Positions 30,599 through 45,136 of a DNA stretch of 64,000 nt are shown piece after piece. Source of the DNA: Pseudomonas anatoliensis (lineage in GTDB: Bacteria; Pseudomonadota; Gammaproteobacteria; Pseudomonadales; Pseudomonadaceae). A model generated the notes under the pieces. The model saw nothing but the letters and a program-made list of their open reading frames with translations. It was not told the origin of the DNA and did no database searches. Every line of letters starts with the position of its first letter. Positions within the stretch are counted from its first letter, which is position 1. The position numbers and the translations under genes are program-made. The DNA lies in the NCBI RefSeq assembly GCF_017976235.1, contig NZ_JACVHC010000002.1:1-64000 (forward strand). The letters run 5' to 3'.

Positions 30599-32061
30599 TG
30601 TCATTAAGTCTGAACAAGATATTCCCCCACGCCGGCCACGATCTGTTGATCCGTGAATTGGCACTGGATAGCCGTAACGTACGCGCGGGCGACCTGTTTC
30701 TCGCGGTGCCGGGCGGCAAATTCGATGGCCGTGCGCACATTGCTGACGCGCTTGCCCGTGGCGCCGCGGCCGTTGCTTATGAAGTCGAAGGCGCCACCGT
30801 GCTGCCGATCACGGACGTGCCGCTGATCCCGGTCAAGGGGCTGGCGGCGCAGCTGTCGGACATCGCCGGACGTTTTTACGGTGAGCCGAGCCATCACCTG
30901 AATCTGGTGGGCGTAACGGGCACCAACGGTAAAACCAGCGTGACCCAACTGGTCGCGCAAGCGCTGGATCTGCTCGGCCAGCATTGCGGCATTGTCGGCA
31001 CCCTCGGTTCCGGCTTCTATGGCGCATTGCAAAGTGGTCTGCACACCACGCCGAATCCGATCGCCGTGCAAGCGACTTTGGGCGACCTGAAAAAGGCCGG
31101 CGCCAAAGCCGTGGCCATGGAAGTGTCGTCCCACGGTCTGGATCAGGGCCGCGTTACCGCGCTGGCGTTCGACGTTGCCGTGATGACCAACCTGTCCCGC
31201 GATCATCTGGATTATCACGGCACGATGGAGGCTTACGCGCAGGCCAAGGCCAAGCTGTTCGCCTGGAATGATCTGAAATGCCGAGTGGTCAACCTCGACG
31301 ACGATTTCGGCCGGCAACTGGCCGCCGAAAAACGTGAGTCGCGTTTGATCACCTATAGCCTGCTCGACAGCAGTGCTTATCTGTACTGCCGCGAAGCACA
31401 GTTCGACGATCACGGCGTACGCGCCACATTGGTCACGCCGCAGGGCGAGCATCATCTGCGCAGCACGCTGCTCGGCCGTTTTAACCTGAGCAACGTACTG
31501 GCAGCCGTCGGCGCCTTGCTCGGCCTGGATTACGCGCTCGACGAAATTCTCAAGGTACTGCCGAAACTCGAAGGCCCGGCCGGACGCATGCAGCGTCTTG
31601 GCGGCGGCACTCAGCCGTTGGTGGTGGTCGATTACGCCCACACCCCGGATGCGCTGGAAAAAGTCCTGACGGCTTTGCGCCCGCACGTCAAAGGCCAGTT
31701 GCTGTGCCTGTTCGGCTGCGGCGGTGACCGTGATCGTGGCAAGCGTCCGCTGATGGCCGAAGTGGTCGAGCGTCTGGCCGATCAAGTGGTTGTCACCGAT
31801 GACAATCCGCGCACCGAAGACCCGGCAGTGATTTTCGATGACATCCGCGCCGGTTTCACGGTTGTGGATAAAGTCACCTTCGTCGCCGGCCGTGGTCAGG
31901 CGATTGCGCAATTGATTGCCGACGCTTCGGCGGATGACGTGATCGTTCTGGCCGGTAAAGGTCACGAGGACTATCAGGAAATCAACGGCGAGCGTCATGC
32001 CTTCTCTGACCTGGTCGAAGCAGATCACGCGCTGACCGCTTGGGAGGTGGCCCATGCTTAA
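30598..32061 (+). CDS. murE: UDP-MurNAc-L-Ala-D-Glu:meso-diaminopimelate ligase
   Basis: This 487-residue Mur ligase adds the third residue of the stem peptide. The ATP loop GTNGKT is at 108-113. The DNPR motif at 402-405 marks meso-diaminopimelate, not lysine, as substrate, as expected for a Gram-negative. It overlaps ftsI by one base and murF by eight. Confidence 0.97.
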
Positions 32062-33421
32062 GGCCCTGACACTCAGCGAGCTGAGCAACGCGCTCGACGC
32101 ACGCCTGATCAGCTCCGATGCCAGTTTCGACGGCGTGAGCATCGACAGCCGTGGGATTAAACCCGGCCAACTGTTTATTGCCCTGACTGGCCCGCGTTTC
32201 GACGGTCATGATTATCTGAACGACGTCGCCGGCAAAGGCGCCGTTGCTGCACTGGTCGAGCGCGAAGTCGCCGACAGCACCCTGCCGCAATTGTTGGTCA
32301 AGGACACCCGTCAGGCCCTGGGCCAGTTGGGTGCCTTGAACCGTGCGGCGTTCACTCAGCCAGTGGCTGCCGTGACCGGTTCCAGCGGCAAGACCACGGT
32401 CAAGGAAATGCTCGCCAGCATCCTGCGCACGCGCGGTCCGGTGCTGGCAACACGCGGCAACCTGAACAACGACCTCGGCGTTCCGCTGACCCTGATCGAG
32501 CTCGCGCCGGAACACACCTCCGCCGTGATCGAACTGGGGGCCTCGCGTCTGGGCGAAATCGCCTACACCGTCGGGCTGACCAAGCCGCACGTAGCGATCC
32601 TCAACAACGCCGGTACCGCTCACGTTGGTGAGTTCGGTGGCCCGGAAAAAATCGTCGAAGCCAAAGGCGAAATCATCGAAGGGCTGGCGGCCGATGGCAT
32701 CGCCGTGCTCAATCTCGACGACAAGGCCTTTGGTATCTGGAAGAGCCGCGCTGCCGGTCGCAAGGTGCTGACCTTCGCCCTGAGCAACACTCAAGCGGAC
32801 TTCTACGCCAGCGACCTGAGCACTGATGCACGCGGTTGCCCGGCCTTCAATCTGCACACGCCTGAAGGTATGGAGCGCGTTCAACTGAACCTGCTCGGCA
32901 CCCATAACGTTGCCAACTCCATGGCTGCCGCCGCTGCTGCCCACGCCTTGGGTGTGTCGCTGTTCGGCATCGCCACTGGCCTTGGCGCGGTGCAACCGGT
33001 CAAGGGCCGCACCGTCGCGCAATTGGCGAAAAACGGCATGCGCGTGATTGATGACACTTACAACGCAAACCCCACCTCGATGTGCGCGGCCGTTGATATA
33101 CTCGCCGGCTTTTCCGGCCGCACCGTCCTGGTGCTCGGAGATATCGGCGAGTTGGGCGATTGGGCGGAGCAGGGGCACCGCGACGTGGGCGAGTACGCCC
33201 GGGGCAAGGTATCCGCGCTTTACGCAGTTGGACCGAACATGGTTCACGCCGTCAACGCATTCGGTGAGCAGGCGCATCACTTCGGCACACAAGCCGAACT
33301 GATCCAGGCCCTGGACGCCGAGCAGGACACAAACACCACCATTTTGATCAAGGGTTCGCGCAGTGCAGCGATGGAAAACATCGTTGCGGCTCTGTGCGGG
33401 TCCAGTCTGGAGAAACATTAA
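32054..33421 (+). CDS. murF: UDP-MurNAc-tripeptide:D-Ala-D-Ala ligase
   Basis: This 455-residue Mur ligase adds D-Ala-D-Ala and completes the cytoplasmic pentapeptide precursor. The ATP loop GSSGKTT is at 109-115, and [14 protein letters not shown] and [11 protein letters not shown] segments are typical. The stop TAA shares its last base with the mraY ATG. Confidence 0.97.
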   Translation: MLKALTLSELSNALDARLISSDASFDGVSIDSRGIKPGQLFIALTGPRFDGHDYLNDVAGKGAVAALVEREVADSTLPQLLVKDTRQALGQLGALNRAAFTQPVAAVTGSSGKTTVKEMLASILRTRGPVLATRGNLNNDLGVPLTLIELAPEHTSAVIELGASRLGEIAYTVGLTKPHVAILNNAGTAHVGEFGGPEKIVEAKGEIIEGLAADGIAVLNLDDKAFGIWKSRAAGRKVLTFALSNTQADFYASDLSTDARGCPAFNLHTPEGMERVQLNLLGTHNVANSMAAAAAAHALGVSLFGIATGLGAVQPVKGRTVAQLAKNGMRVIDDTYNANPTSMCAAVDILAGFSGRTVLVLGDIGELGDWAEQGHRDVGEYARGKVSALYAVGPNMVHAVNAFGEQAHHFGTQAELIQALDAEQDTNTTILIKGSRSAAMENIVAALCGSSLEKH

Positions 33422-34503
33422 TGCTGCTGCTGCTAGCGGAGTATCTGCAACAGTTCCACAAAGGCTTCGCGGTCTTTCAGTACCTGACCCTGCGCGGGAT
33501 CCTCGGTGTGCTGACCGCGCTGGTTTTGTCGCTGTGCTATGGCCCGTGGATGATCCGCACTCTGCAGAACCGTCAGATCGGCCAGTCCGTTCGTAACGAC
33601 GGTCCGCAATCGCACCTGTCGAAGTCGGGTACACCGACCATGGGCGGCGCGCTGATTCTGTCGTCCATCGGCGTCAGCACTTTGCTCTGGGCTGACCTGA
33701 GCAACCGCTATGTCTGGACTGTGTTGCTGGTGACCCTGTTGTTCGGCGCTATCGGCTGGGTCGACGATTACCGCAAAGTCATCGAGAAGAATTCGCGAGG
33801 CTTGCCGAGCCGCTGGAAGTATTTCTGGCAGTCGGTGTTTGGTCTGGGCGCGGCGATCTTCCTTTATATGACCGCTTCGACGCCGGTGGAAACCACGCTG
33901 ATCCTGCCGATGCTCAAGGACTACAGCATTCCGCTGGGCTTCGGTTTTATCGTGCTGACCTACTTCGTGATTGTCGGTTCGAGTAACGCGGTCAACCTCA
34001 CCGACGGCCTCGACGGTCTCGCGATCATGCCGACCGTGATGGTTGGCGGCGGTCTCGGCATCTTCTGCTACCTGTCGGGTAACGTTAAATTCGCTGAATA
34101 CCTGTTGATCCCGTATGTGCCGGGCGCAGGCGAACTGATTGTGTTCTGCGGTGCGCTGATCGGTGCCGGTCTGGGTTTCCTCTGGTTCAACACCTATCCG
34201 GCCCAGGTCTTCATGGGCGACGTCGGCGCACTGGCGCTGGGTGCTGCACTGGGCACCATCGCGGTGATCGTCCGTCAGGAAATCGTCCTGTTCATCATGG
34301 GCGGCGTGTTCGTGATGGAAACCCTGTCGGTGGTCATCCAGGTGGCGTCCTTCAAGCTGACCGGTCGCCGCGTATTCCGCATGGCACCGATCCACCACCA
34401 CTTTGAACTCAAGGGCTGGCCCGAGCCGCGCGTGATCGTCCGTTTCTGGATCATCACCGTGATTCTCGTGTTGGTTGGCCTTGCCACCCTGAAGCTGAGG
34501 TAG
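33421..34503 (+). CDS. mraY: Phospho-MurNAc-pentapeptide transferase (lipid I synthase)
   Basis: This 360-residue, ten-helix inner membrane enzyme transfers phospho-MurNAc-pentapeptide to undecaprenyl phosphate. Signature segments include GTPTMGG, the DDYRK region, [13 protein letters not shown] and the C-terminal [14 protein letters not shown] chose ATG 33421, overlapping murF; an in-frame ATG 27 bases upstream lies within murF. Confidence 0.97.
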   Translation: MLLLLAEYLQQFHKGFAVFQYLTLRGILGVLTALVLSLCYGPWMIRTLQNRQIGQSVRNDGPQSHLSKSGTPTMGGALILSSIGVSTLLWADLSNRYVWTVLLVTLLFGAIGWVDDYRKVIEKNSRGLPSRWKYFWQSVFGLGAAIFLYMTASTPVETTLILPMLKDYSIPLGFGFIVLTYFVIVGSSNAVNLTDGLDGLAIMPTVMVGGGLGIFCYLSGNVKFAEYLLIPYVPGAGELIVFCGALIGAGLGFLWFNTYPAQVFMGDVGALALGAALGTIAVIVRQEIVLFIMGGVFVMETLSVVIQVASFKLTGRRVFRMAPIHHHFELKGWPEPRVIVRFWIITVILVLVGLATLKLR

Positions 34504-34508
34504 AACGA

Positions 34509-35855
34509 GTGTCTCTGATCGCTTCTGACCACTTCCGCATCGTTGTCGGCCTCGGCAAGAGCGGCATGTCCCTGGTTCGCTTCCTGGCGAACCGGGGCAC
34601 GTCGTTTGCCGTGGCCGATACGCGGGAGAATCCACCGGAACTGGCCACGCTCAAGCGTGACTATCCGCACGTGGAAGTGCGTTGTGGCGAGCTGGACGTC
34701 GAATTCCTCTGCCGTGCCGACGAGCTCTACGTGAGCCCCGGCCTGGCGCTGGCGACCCCGGCCCTGCAAGCCGCTGCGGCCCGTGGCGTGAAACTGTCCG
34801 GTGACATCGAGCTGTTCGCGCGTAACGCGAAGGCGCCGATTGTGGCCATCAGCGGTTCCAACGCGAAAAGCACGGTCACCACCCTGGTCGGCGAGATGGC
34901 GGCTGCGGCCGGCAAACGTGTGGCGGTGGGCGGCAATCTCGGTACCCCGGCGCTGGATCTGCTCAGCGACGACGTCGAGTTGTACGTGATGGAGTTGTCG
35001 AGCTTTCAGCTGGAAACCACCGATCAGCTCAACGCTGAAGTGGCGACTGTGCTGAACATCAGCGAAGACCACATGGATCGCTACAGCGGTCTGCCGGCGT
35101 ACCACCTGGCCAAGCACCGGATTTTCCGGGGTGCCAGGCAGTTCGTGGTCAATCGTCAGGATGCACTGACCCGTCCGCTGATCGGCGAGGGCCAGCCATG
35201 CTGGACGTTCGGCCTGACCAAACCTGATTTCAAGGCATTCGGTATCCGCGAAGAAGATGGCGAGAAGTATCTGGCCTTCGAATTCCAGAACCTGATGCCG
35301 GTACGCGAGCTGAAAATTCGTGGCGCGCACAACCAGTCCAACGCCCTGGCGGCGCTGGCGCTCGGCCATGCGGTCGGCCTGCCATTCGACGCAATGCTTG
35401 CGGCCCTGCGCACCTTCGCCGGTCTCGAACATCGCTGCCAGTGGGTGCGTGATCTGGACGGCGTCGCTTACTACAACGATTCCAAAGCCACCAACGTTGG
35501 CGCCGCACTGGCGGCCATCGAAGGCCTGGGTGCGGACATCGACGGCAAGGTCATTCTGATCGCCGGTGGTGATGGCAAAGGTGCCGAGTTCAACGACCTG
35601 CGTGATCCGGTGGCAGCCAACTGCCGCGCCGTGATCCTGATGGGCCGCGACTCCGACAAGATCGGCGCGGCCATCGGCGATGGCGTGCCACTGATTCGCG
35701 CAACCTCCCTGGTCGATGCTGTCGCGCAATGCCGCGCTGCCGCCCAACCGGGTGATGTGGTGCTGCTGTCGCCGGCCTGTGCCAGTTTCGACATGTTCAA
35801 GAATTACGAAGACCGTGGTCACCAGTTCGTCCGCGCCGTGGAGGAATTGGCATGA
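34509..35855 (+). CDS. murD: UDP-MurNAc-L-alanine:D-glutamate ligase
   Basis: This 448-residue Mur ligase adds D-Glu. The ATP loop reads GSNAKST at 116-122, with Ala where most Mur ligases have Gly. I believe this is usual in pseudomonads. The start is GTG 34509 with GAGG 8 nt upstream. It overlaps ftsW by four bases (ATGA). Confidence 0.96.
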   Translation: MSLIASDHFRIVVGLGKSGMSLVRFLANRGTSFAVADTRENPPELATLKRDYPHVEVRCGELDVEFLCRADELYVSPGLALATPALQAAAARGVKLSGDIELFARNAKAPIVAISGSNAKSTVTTLVGEMAAAAGKRVAVGGNLGTPALDLLSDDVELYVMELSSFQLETTDQLNAEVATVLNISEDHMDRYSGLPAYHLAKHRIFRGARQFVVNRQDALTRPLIGEGQPCWTFGLTKPDFKAFGIREEDGEKYLAFEFQNLMPVRELKIRGAHNQSNALAALALGHAVGLPFDAMLAALRTFAGLEHRCQWVRDLDGVAYYNDSKATNVGAALAAIEGLGADIDGKVILIAGGDGKGAEFNDLRDPVAANCRAVILMGRDSDKIGAAIGDGVPLIRATSLVDAVAQCRAAAQPGDVVLLSPACASFDMFKNYEDRGHQFVRAVEELA

Positions 35856-37069
35856 ACCTGAGAAATATCATCAAGCCGTACCCGTCGCCGCTGATTACCG
35901 GACGCGGCATCGATCTTGACTTCCCGATGCTCGCCGGTTGCCTGGCGCTGCTCGGCCTGGGTCTGATCATGATCGCTTCGGCCTCCACCGAAGTGGCGGC
36001 CGCGCAGTCGGGCAGTCCGCTGTATTACATGATCCGCCACCTTATCTATGTGGTGCTGGGATTGGGCGCGTGCATCATCACCATGATGATTCCGATCGCC
36101 ACCTGGCAACGTCTCGGCTGGTTGATGCTGCTCGGCGCATTTGGCCTGCTGATCATGGTGATCATCCCGGGGATTGGCCGTGAGGTTAACGGTTCGATGC
36201 GCTGGATCGGTTTCAGCTTCTTCAACGTGCAGCCGTCGGAGATCGCCAAGGTATTCGTGGTGATTTACCTCGCCGGTTATCTTGTGCGTCGCCAGAAAGA
36301 AGTGCGCGAGAGCTGGATGGGTTTCTTCAAGCCGTTCATCGTGCTGCTGCCAATGGCCGGCCTGTTGCTGATGGAGCCGGACTTCGGCGCCACCGTTGTA
36401 ATGATGGGGGCTGCGGCGGCGATGCTGTTCCTTGGCGGGGTCGGCCTGTTCCGCTTCTCGCTGATGGTGGTGTTGGCGGTCGGGGCCGTGGTCCTGTTGA
36501 TTCAGATGCAGCCGTACCGGATGGCGCGTCTGACCAACTTCGCCGACCCGTGGGCCGACCAGTTCGGCGCCGGTTATCAGTTGTCGCAAGCGCTGATCGC
36601 GTTCGGTCGTGGTGAGTGGCTGGGCGTGGGCCTGGGCAACAGCGTGCAGAAGCAGTTCTACCTGCCGGAAGCGCACACCGACTTCGTGTTCTCGGTACTT
36701 GCCGAAGAGCTCGGTGCGGTGGGTTCGCTGTGCACCGTCGCCCTGTTCGTGTTCGTGTGTATCCGCGGCATGTACATCGGTCTGTGGGCCGAGAAAGCCA
36801 AGCAGTTCTTCGCTGCTTATGTGGCATACGGCTTGTCGTTCCTGTGGATTGGTCAGTTCCTGATCAACATCGGTGTGAACGTCGGCCTGCTGCCAACCAA
36901 GGGTCTGACCTTGCCGTTCCTCAGTTACGGCGGCAGCTCGCTGGTGATCTGCTGTGCCTGTCTCGGGTTGTTGCTGAGGATCGAGTGGGAGAGTCGAACC
37001 CACTTGGGCAGTGAAGAGATGGAATTCCATGAGAGCGACTTCGCCGAGGAGCCGAATCATGGGCGCTAA
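35852..37069 (+). CDS. ftsW: Septal peptidoglycan glycosyltransferase FtsW
   Basis: This 405-residue SEDS-family protein with ten membrane helices polymerises septal glycan strands with FtsI. Family markers are GREVNGSMRWI, QPSEIAKVFVVIYLA, VGLGNSVQKQFYLPEAHTDF and the C-terminal LPFLSYGGSSL. It overlaps murG by eleven bases. Confidence 0.97.
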   Translation: MNLRNIIKPYPSPLITGRGIDLDFPMLAGCLALLGLGLIMIASASTEVAAAQSGSPLYYMIRHLIYVVLGLGACIITMMIPIATWQRLGWLMLLGAFGLLIMVIIPGIGREVNGSMRWIGFSFFNVQPSEIAKVFVVIYLAGYLVRRQKEVRESWMGFFKPFIVLLPMAGLLLMEPDFGATVVMMGAAAAMLFLGGVGLFRFSLMVVLAVGAVVLLIQMQPYRMARLTNFADPWADQFGAGYQLSQALIAFGRGEWLGVGLGNSVQKQFYLPEAHTDFVFSVLAEELGAVGSLCTVALFVFVCIRGMYIGLWAEKAKQFFAAYVAYGLSFLWIGQFLINIGVNVGLLPTKGLTLPFLSYGGSSLVICCACLGLLLRIEWESRTHLGSEEMEFHESDFAEEPNHGR

Positions 37070-38121
37070 CGTATTGATCATGGCCGGCGGAACCGGCGGC
37101 CACGTATTCCCGGCGCTGGCCTGTGCCCGCGAGTTTCAGGCGCGCGGCTATACCGTGCACTGGCTCGGCACGCCACGCGGGATCGAGAACGAACTGGTAC
37201 CGGCCGCAGGGCTGGAACTGCACCGCATCAACGCCAGTGGTCTGCGCGGCAAGGGCAAGCTGTCGCTGCTCAAGGCACCGTTCATGCTGCTCAAATCGGT
37301 CTGGCAGGCGCGGGCGATCATTCGTCGGCTGCGTCCGGTGTGTGTGGTCGGCTTCGGTGGTTACGTGACCGGCCCCGGCGGTCTCGCGGCGAAACTGGCC
37401 GGTGTGCCGGTGATCGTTCACGAGCAGAACGCCGTCGCCGGCACCGCCAATCGGTTGCTGGTGCCGTTCGCCGCCCGAGTGTGTGAAGCGTTCCCCGACA
37501 CCTTTACTCTGTCGGACAGCCGCCGCACCACCGGTAATCCGGTGCGCAGCGAGCTGTTCCTCGAAACACCGCGACCTGCCCTGGCCGGTCGCAAAGCGCG
37601 TTTGCTGATCCTGGGCGGAAGCCTTGGCGCAGAACCGTTGAACAAGTTGCTGCCTGAAGCGCTGGCGCAAGTCGCTGCCGATTTGCGTCCGGAAGTGTTC
37701 CATCAGGCCGGCAAAAACCACGATGAAGTGACTGCAGAGCGCTACCGCGCCGCCGGCGTGGAAGCGCAGGTGCAGCCGTTCATCAAAGACATGGCCCAGG
37801 CCTATGGCTGGGCTGACCTGGTGGTGTGCCGTGCAGGCGCGTTGACCATCAGTGAGCTGGCTGCCGCCGGTCTGCCCTCGATGCTGGTGCCTTTGCCCCA
37901 CGCAATCGACGATCACCAGACCCGCAACGCCGATTATTTGGCCCGGGAAGGCGCTGCCTTCCTGATGCCGCAAAGAACGACTGGTGCCGCGGATCTTGCC
38001 GCGCGCCTGACAGAGGTCTTGATGCAACCGCAACGACTCGAAGAAATGGCCCAAGCGGCCCGCCGTCTGGCGAAACCCGATGCCACCCGTAGCGTGGTCG
38101 ATACCTGTCTGGAGGTGGTCC

Positions 38122-38129
<8 letters not shown>
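37059..38129 (+). CDS. murG: UDP-GlcNAc:lipid I GlcNAc transferase (lipid II synthase)
   Basis: This 356-residue, membrane-associated GT28 glycosyltransferase makes lipid II. The glycine-rich loop GGTGGHV is at 10-16, with [13 protein letters not shown] and [20 protein letters not shown] for donor binding. I chose ATG 37059, with GAGGAG upstream, inside the end of ftsW; an open frame continues upstream without conservation. It overlaps murC by eight bases. Confidence 0.97.
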
Positions 38130-40538
<2,409 letters not shown>

Positions 40539-40542
40539 GAGC

Positions 40543-41409
40543 ATGCAAGGCGCTCAGCTCAGACATCAGCCACCCGCACCCGGCCGCAAGCCGGTGCCGC
40601 GGGGTGCCAGCCGAATGGTGGCCAAAGAGCCGATGTCCGCGCGCCTGCCAAAAGCCAACTTCGGTTTTGTGAAAAGCCTGTTCTGGCCAGTGCTGCTGGT
40701 GGTGCTCGGGTTCGGTACTTATGAAGGTGCGCAGCGGTTGCTGCCGTACGCCGACCGGCCGATCACCAAGATCGCCGTGCAGGGCGACCTGAGCTACATC
40801 AGCCAGCAAGCGGTGCAGCAGCGAATCGCCCCGTTCGTCGCGTCGAGCTTCTTCACCATCGACCTGGCCAGCATGCGCAAAGAGCTTGAGCAAATGCCCT
40901 GGATTGCCCACGCCGAAGTGCGTCGGGTGTGGCCGGATCAAGTGGTGATCCGCCTCGAAGAGCAACTGCCGGTAGCGCGTTGGGGCGACGAGTCATTGCT
41001 CAACAACCAGGGCCAGGCGTTTACGCCCAGGGAGCTGGCGAACTACGAACACCTGCCACAGCTGTTCGGCCCACAACGGGCTCAGCAGCAAGTGATGCAG
41101 CAATACCAGGTGCTGAGCCAGATGCTCCGGCCTATGGGCTTCTCGATTGCACGCCTGGAATTGCGTGAACGAGGTAGCTGGTTCCTGACCACCGGTGCCG
41201 GCAGTTCCGGCCCCGGCATCGAGTTGCTGCTGGGACGCGGCAACCTCGTGGAAAAGATGCGCCGCTTTATCGCCATCTATGACAAGACGCTCAAAGAACA
41301 GATTACGAACATTGCGCGCATCGATCTGCGCTACGCCAACGGCCTTGCTGTTGGCTGGCGGGAACCAGTAGCGCCGACGGCAGCGCAACCCGCTGTCGCA
41401 AAGAATTAA
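40543..41409 (+). CDS. ftsQ: Cell division protein FtsQ
   Basis: This 288-residue bitopic protein has a basic, proline-rich cytoplasmic tail, a membrane helix (about 45-63) and a POTRA domain (about 72-140, beginning [15 protein letters not shown]). A beta domain follows that recruits FtsL/FtsB. ATG 40543, with GAGAGG upstream, is preferred over an upstream in-frame ATG inside ddlB. Confidence 0.95.
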   Translation: MQGAQLRHQPPAPGRKPVPRGASRMVAKEPMSARLPKANFGFVKSLFWPVLLVVLGFGTYEGAQRLLPYADRPITKIAVQGDLSYISQQAVQQRIAPFVASSFFTIDLASMRKELEQMPWIAHAEVRRVWPDQVVIRLEEQLPVARWGDESLLNNQGQAFTPRELANYEHLPQLFGPQRAQQQVMQQYQVLSQMLRPMGFSIARLELRERGSWFLTTGAGSSGPGIELLLGRGNLVEKMRRFIAIYDKTLKEQITNIARIDLRYANGLAVGWREPVAPTAAQPAVAKN

Positions 41410-41424
41410 GAAGAGGCAGGACCC

Positions 41425-42684
41425 ATGGCAAACGTGCAAAGCGGCAAAATGATCGTCGGTCTGGATATCGGCACCTCCAAGGTGGTGGCGCTGGTAGGCG
41501 AGGTCTCGGACGACGGCACGCTGGAAATCGTCGGTATCGGTACACATCCGTCCCGCGGCCTGAAAAAAGGCGTGGTGGTGAATATCGAGTCCACCGTGCA
41601 ATCGATCCAGCGCGCGATCGAAGAAGCCCAACTGATGGCGGGCTGCCGCATTCACTCGGCGTTCGTCGGCGTGGCGGGTAATCACATCCGCAGCCTGAAC
41701 TCCCACGGCATCGTTGCGATTCGTGATCGCGAAGTCAGCTCGGCCGACCTTGAGCGCGTGCTCGACGCCGCTCAAGCTGTGGCGATCCCGGCTGATCAGC
41801 GCGTGCTGCACACCCTGCCGCAGGATTACGTGATCGATAACCAGGAAGGCGTTCGCGAACCTCTGGGCATGTCCGGCGTACGTCTGGAAGCCAAGGTTCA
41901 CGTGGTCACCTGCGCCGTCAACGCCGCACAGAACATTGAAAAATGTGTGCGTCGCTGCGGTCTGGAAATCGACGACATCATTCTTGAGCAACTGGCGTCC
42001 GCGTATTCGGTGCTGACCGACGACGAGAAAGAGCTGGGCGTGTGCCTGGTCGACATCGGCGGCGGTACCACCGACATCGCGATCTTCACCGAAGGCGCGA
42101 TCCGCCACACGGCCGTGATCCCGATTGCCGGTGATCAGGTGACCAACGACATCGCCATGGCGTTGCGCACCCCGACCCAGTACGCCGAAGAGATCAAGAT
42201 CCGTTACGCCTGCGCCCTGGCCAAACTGGCCGGTGCCGGCGAAACCATCAAGGTGCCAAGCGTTGGCGACCGTCCCCCGCGTGAACTGTCGCGTCAGGCC
42301 CTGGCCGAAGTGGTCGAGCCACGTTACGACGAACTGTTCACGCTGATTCAGGCCGAACTGCGCCGCAGCGGCTACGAAGACCTGATCCCGGCCGGCATCG
42401 TCCTGACCGGCGGTACGTCGAAGATGGAAGGCGCCACTGAGCTTGCCGAAGAAATCTTCCACATGCCGGTACGCCTCGGTGTCCCGCACGGTGTGAAAGG
42501 TCTGGATGACGTGGTGCGTAACCCGATTTATTCCACTGGCGTTGGCTTGTTGATGTACGGCCTGCAAAAGCAGTCCGACGGAGTTTCGTTCTCCGGCATC
42601 GGCAGCCGCGACAGCTACAGCAGCGAAGAGCCTCAGGCGCCGCTGCTCGACCGACTGAAAAAGTGGGTCCAGGGCAATTTCTAA
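41425..42684 (+). CDS. ftsA: Cell division protein FtsA
   Basis: This 419-residue actin-like ATPase tethers FtsZ to the membrane and signals to the divisome. VGLDIGTSKVVALVGE forms phosphate loop 1, LVDIGGGTTDIAIF phosphate loop 2, and the C-terminal LLDRLKKWVQGNF is the amphipathic membrane-targeting helix. It lies 67 nt before ftsZ. Confidence 0.97.
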   Translation: MANVQSGKMIVGLDIGTSKVVALVGEVSDDGTLEIVGIGTHPSRGLKKGVVVNIESTVQSIQRAIEEAQLMAGCRIHSAFVGVAGNHIRSLNSHGIVAIRDREVSSADLERVLDAAQAVAIPADQRVLHTLPQDYVIDNQEGVREPLGMSGVRLEAKVHVVTCAVNAAQNIEKCVRRCGLEIDDIILEQLASAYSVLTDDEKELGVCLVDIGGGTTDIAIFTEGAIRHTAVIPIAGDQVTNDIAMALRTPTQYAEEIKIRYACALAKLAGAGETIKVPSVGDRPPRELSRQALAEVVEPRYDELFTLIQAELRRSGYEDLIPAGIVLTGGTSKMEGATELAEEIFHMPVRLGVPHGVKGLDDVVRNPIYSTGVGLLMYGLQKQSDGVSFSGIGSRDSYSSEEPQAPLLDRLKKWVQGNF

Positions 42685-42751
42685 AGATTTACCGCAACAC
42701 CGCAACAAAAAGCAGTAGGCGAAAAAACTAGAGAATGTAAGGAGAGGGAAA

Positions 42752-43948
42752 ATGTTCGAACTCGTAGACAACATCCCCGCAAGCCCGGTAATCAAAGTTA
42801 TCGGTGTTGGCGGTGGCGGCGGCAACGCTGTCAATCACATGGTCAAGAGCAACATCGAAGGCGTTGAATTCATCTGCGCCAACACTGATGCTCAAGCGCT
42901 GAAATCCATCGGCGCGCGGACCATCCTGCAACTGGGCACCGGCGTGACCAAAGGTCTCGGCGCTGGCGCCAACCCTGAAGTAGGTCGTCAGGCCGCTCTC
43001 GAAGACCGTGAGCGCATTGCCGAAGTCCTGCAGGGCACCAACATGGTGTTCATCACCACGGGCATGGGCGGCGGTACCGGTACCGGTGCTGCGCCGATCA
43101 TCGCCGAAGTGGCCAAGGAAATGGGCATTCTGACCGTCGCGGTCGTGACTCGTCCGTTCCCGTTCGAAGGCCGCAAGCGCATGCAGATCGCCGACGAAGG
43201 TATCCGTCTGCTGTCTGAAAGCGTTGACTCGTTGATCACCATTCCCAACGAGAAGCTGCTGACCATCCTCGGTAAAGACGCGAGCCTGCTGTCGGCTTTC
43301 GCCAAGGCTGACGATGTACTGGCCGGTGCCGTTCGCGGTATCTCCGACATCATCAAGCGTCCGGGCATGATCAACGTCGACTTCGCCGACGTACGTACCG
43401 TGATGAGCGAAATGGGCATGGCGATGATGGGCACTGGCTGCGCCAGCGGTCCGAACCGTGCACGTGAAGCCACCGAAGCAGCAATTCGCAACCCGCTGCT
43501 GGAAGACGTGAACCTGCAAGGCGCACGCGGCATTCTGGTGAACATCACCGCCGGTCCTGACCTGTCCCTGGGTGAGTACTCCGACGTGGGTAGCATCATC
43601 GAAGCCTTCGCATCCGAACACGCCATGGTCAAGGTCGGTACCGTTATCGATCCGGACATGCGTGACGAGCTGCACGTCACCGTGGTTGCCACCGGTCTGG
43701 GCGCGAAAATCGAGAAGCCTGTGAAGGTCATCGACAACACCGTTCACACGTCCATGGCTGCTTCTCAGGTTCAGCAACCGGCTCCGTCCCGTCAGGAAGC
43801 GCCAGCGGTGAACTACCGTGATCTGGATCGTCCGACCGTCATGCGCAACCAGGCTCAGGCCGGTGCTGCGGCTGCCGCGAAGATGAATCCGCAAGATGAC
43901 CTGGACTACCTGGACATCCCGGCTTTCCTGCGTCGTCAGGCCGATTGA
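42752..43948 (+). CDS. ftsZ: Cell division protein FtsZ
   Basis: This 398-residue tubulin-like GTPase forms the Z ring. The tubulin signature GGGTGTG is at 106-112. A variable Gln/Ala-rich linker (about 317-380) precedes the conserved C-terminal peptide DYLDIPAFLRRQ, which binds FtsA, ZipA and other partners. A strong AAGGAGAGGG ribosome-binding site suits its high abundance. Confidence 0.98.
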   Translation: MFELVDNIPASPVIKVIGVGGGGGNAVNHMVKSNIEGVEFICANTDAQALKSIGARTILQLGTGVTKGLGAGANPEVGRQAALEDRERIAEVLQGTNMVFITTGMGGGTGTGAAPIIAEVAKEMGILTVAVVTRPFPFEGRKRMQIADEGIRLLSESVDSLITIPNEKLLTILGKDASLLSAFAKADDVLAGAVRGISDIIKRPGMINVDFADVRTVMSEMGMAMMGTGCASGPNRAREATEAAIRNPLLEDVNLQGARGILVNITAGPDLSLGEYSDVGSIIEAFASEHAMVKVGTVIDPDMRDELHVTVVATGLGAKIEKPVKVIDNTVHTSMAASQVQQPAPSRQEAPAVNYRDLDRPTVMRNQAQAGAAAAAKMNPQDDLDYLDIPAFLRRQAD

Positions 43949-43979
43949 TGGAATGTATCAGGGCTATGAAGGTGATTGG

Positions 43980-44008
43980 TGTTCAGCAAAGGCTCGGTCT
44001 GCTATTAT
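43980..44008 (+). promoter_or_regulatory. lpxC: Candidate promoter for lpxC
   Basis: TGTTCA (43980-43985) and TATTAT (44003-44008) are 17 nt apart in the 112-nt gap between ftsZ and lpxC. This would let lpxC be transcribed separately from the dcw operon. Confidence 0.45.
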
Positions 44009-44024
44009 CGCCAGCCTTTGTTGA

Positions 44025-44972
<948 letters not shown>

Positions 44973-44996
44973 GTAAAAAACCTCTCTAGTTTTTTG

Positions 44997-45023
44997 AAGG
45001 CCATCCTCGGATGGCCTTTTTTT
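44997..45023 (+). terminator. Terminator after lpxC
   Basis: AAGGCCATCC pairs with GGATGGCCTT around a two-base loop, followed by a T run. Confidence 0.88.
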
Positions 45024-45034
45024 ATGCCTTTTTA

Positions 45035-45136
45035 AAAGATCAAAAGATCGTCCGATCGCGGCCCGAGCCTGCGGCAGCTCCTACAGGGGAGCGCATTCCA
45101 AATGTAGGAGCTGCCGCAGGCTGCGATCTTTTGATC
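45035..45136. repeat. REP doublet between convergent lpxC and the GGDEF gene
   Basis: Inverted copies of the GCTGCCGCAGGCTGCGATC type are separated by about 25 bp. The left copy has a short insertion (GTCCGATCGCGGCCCGA). Confidence 0.85.
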
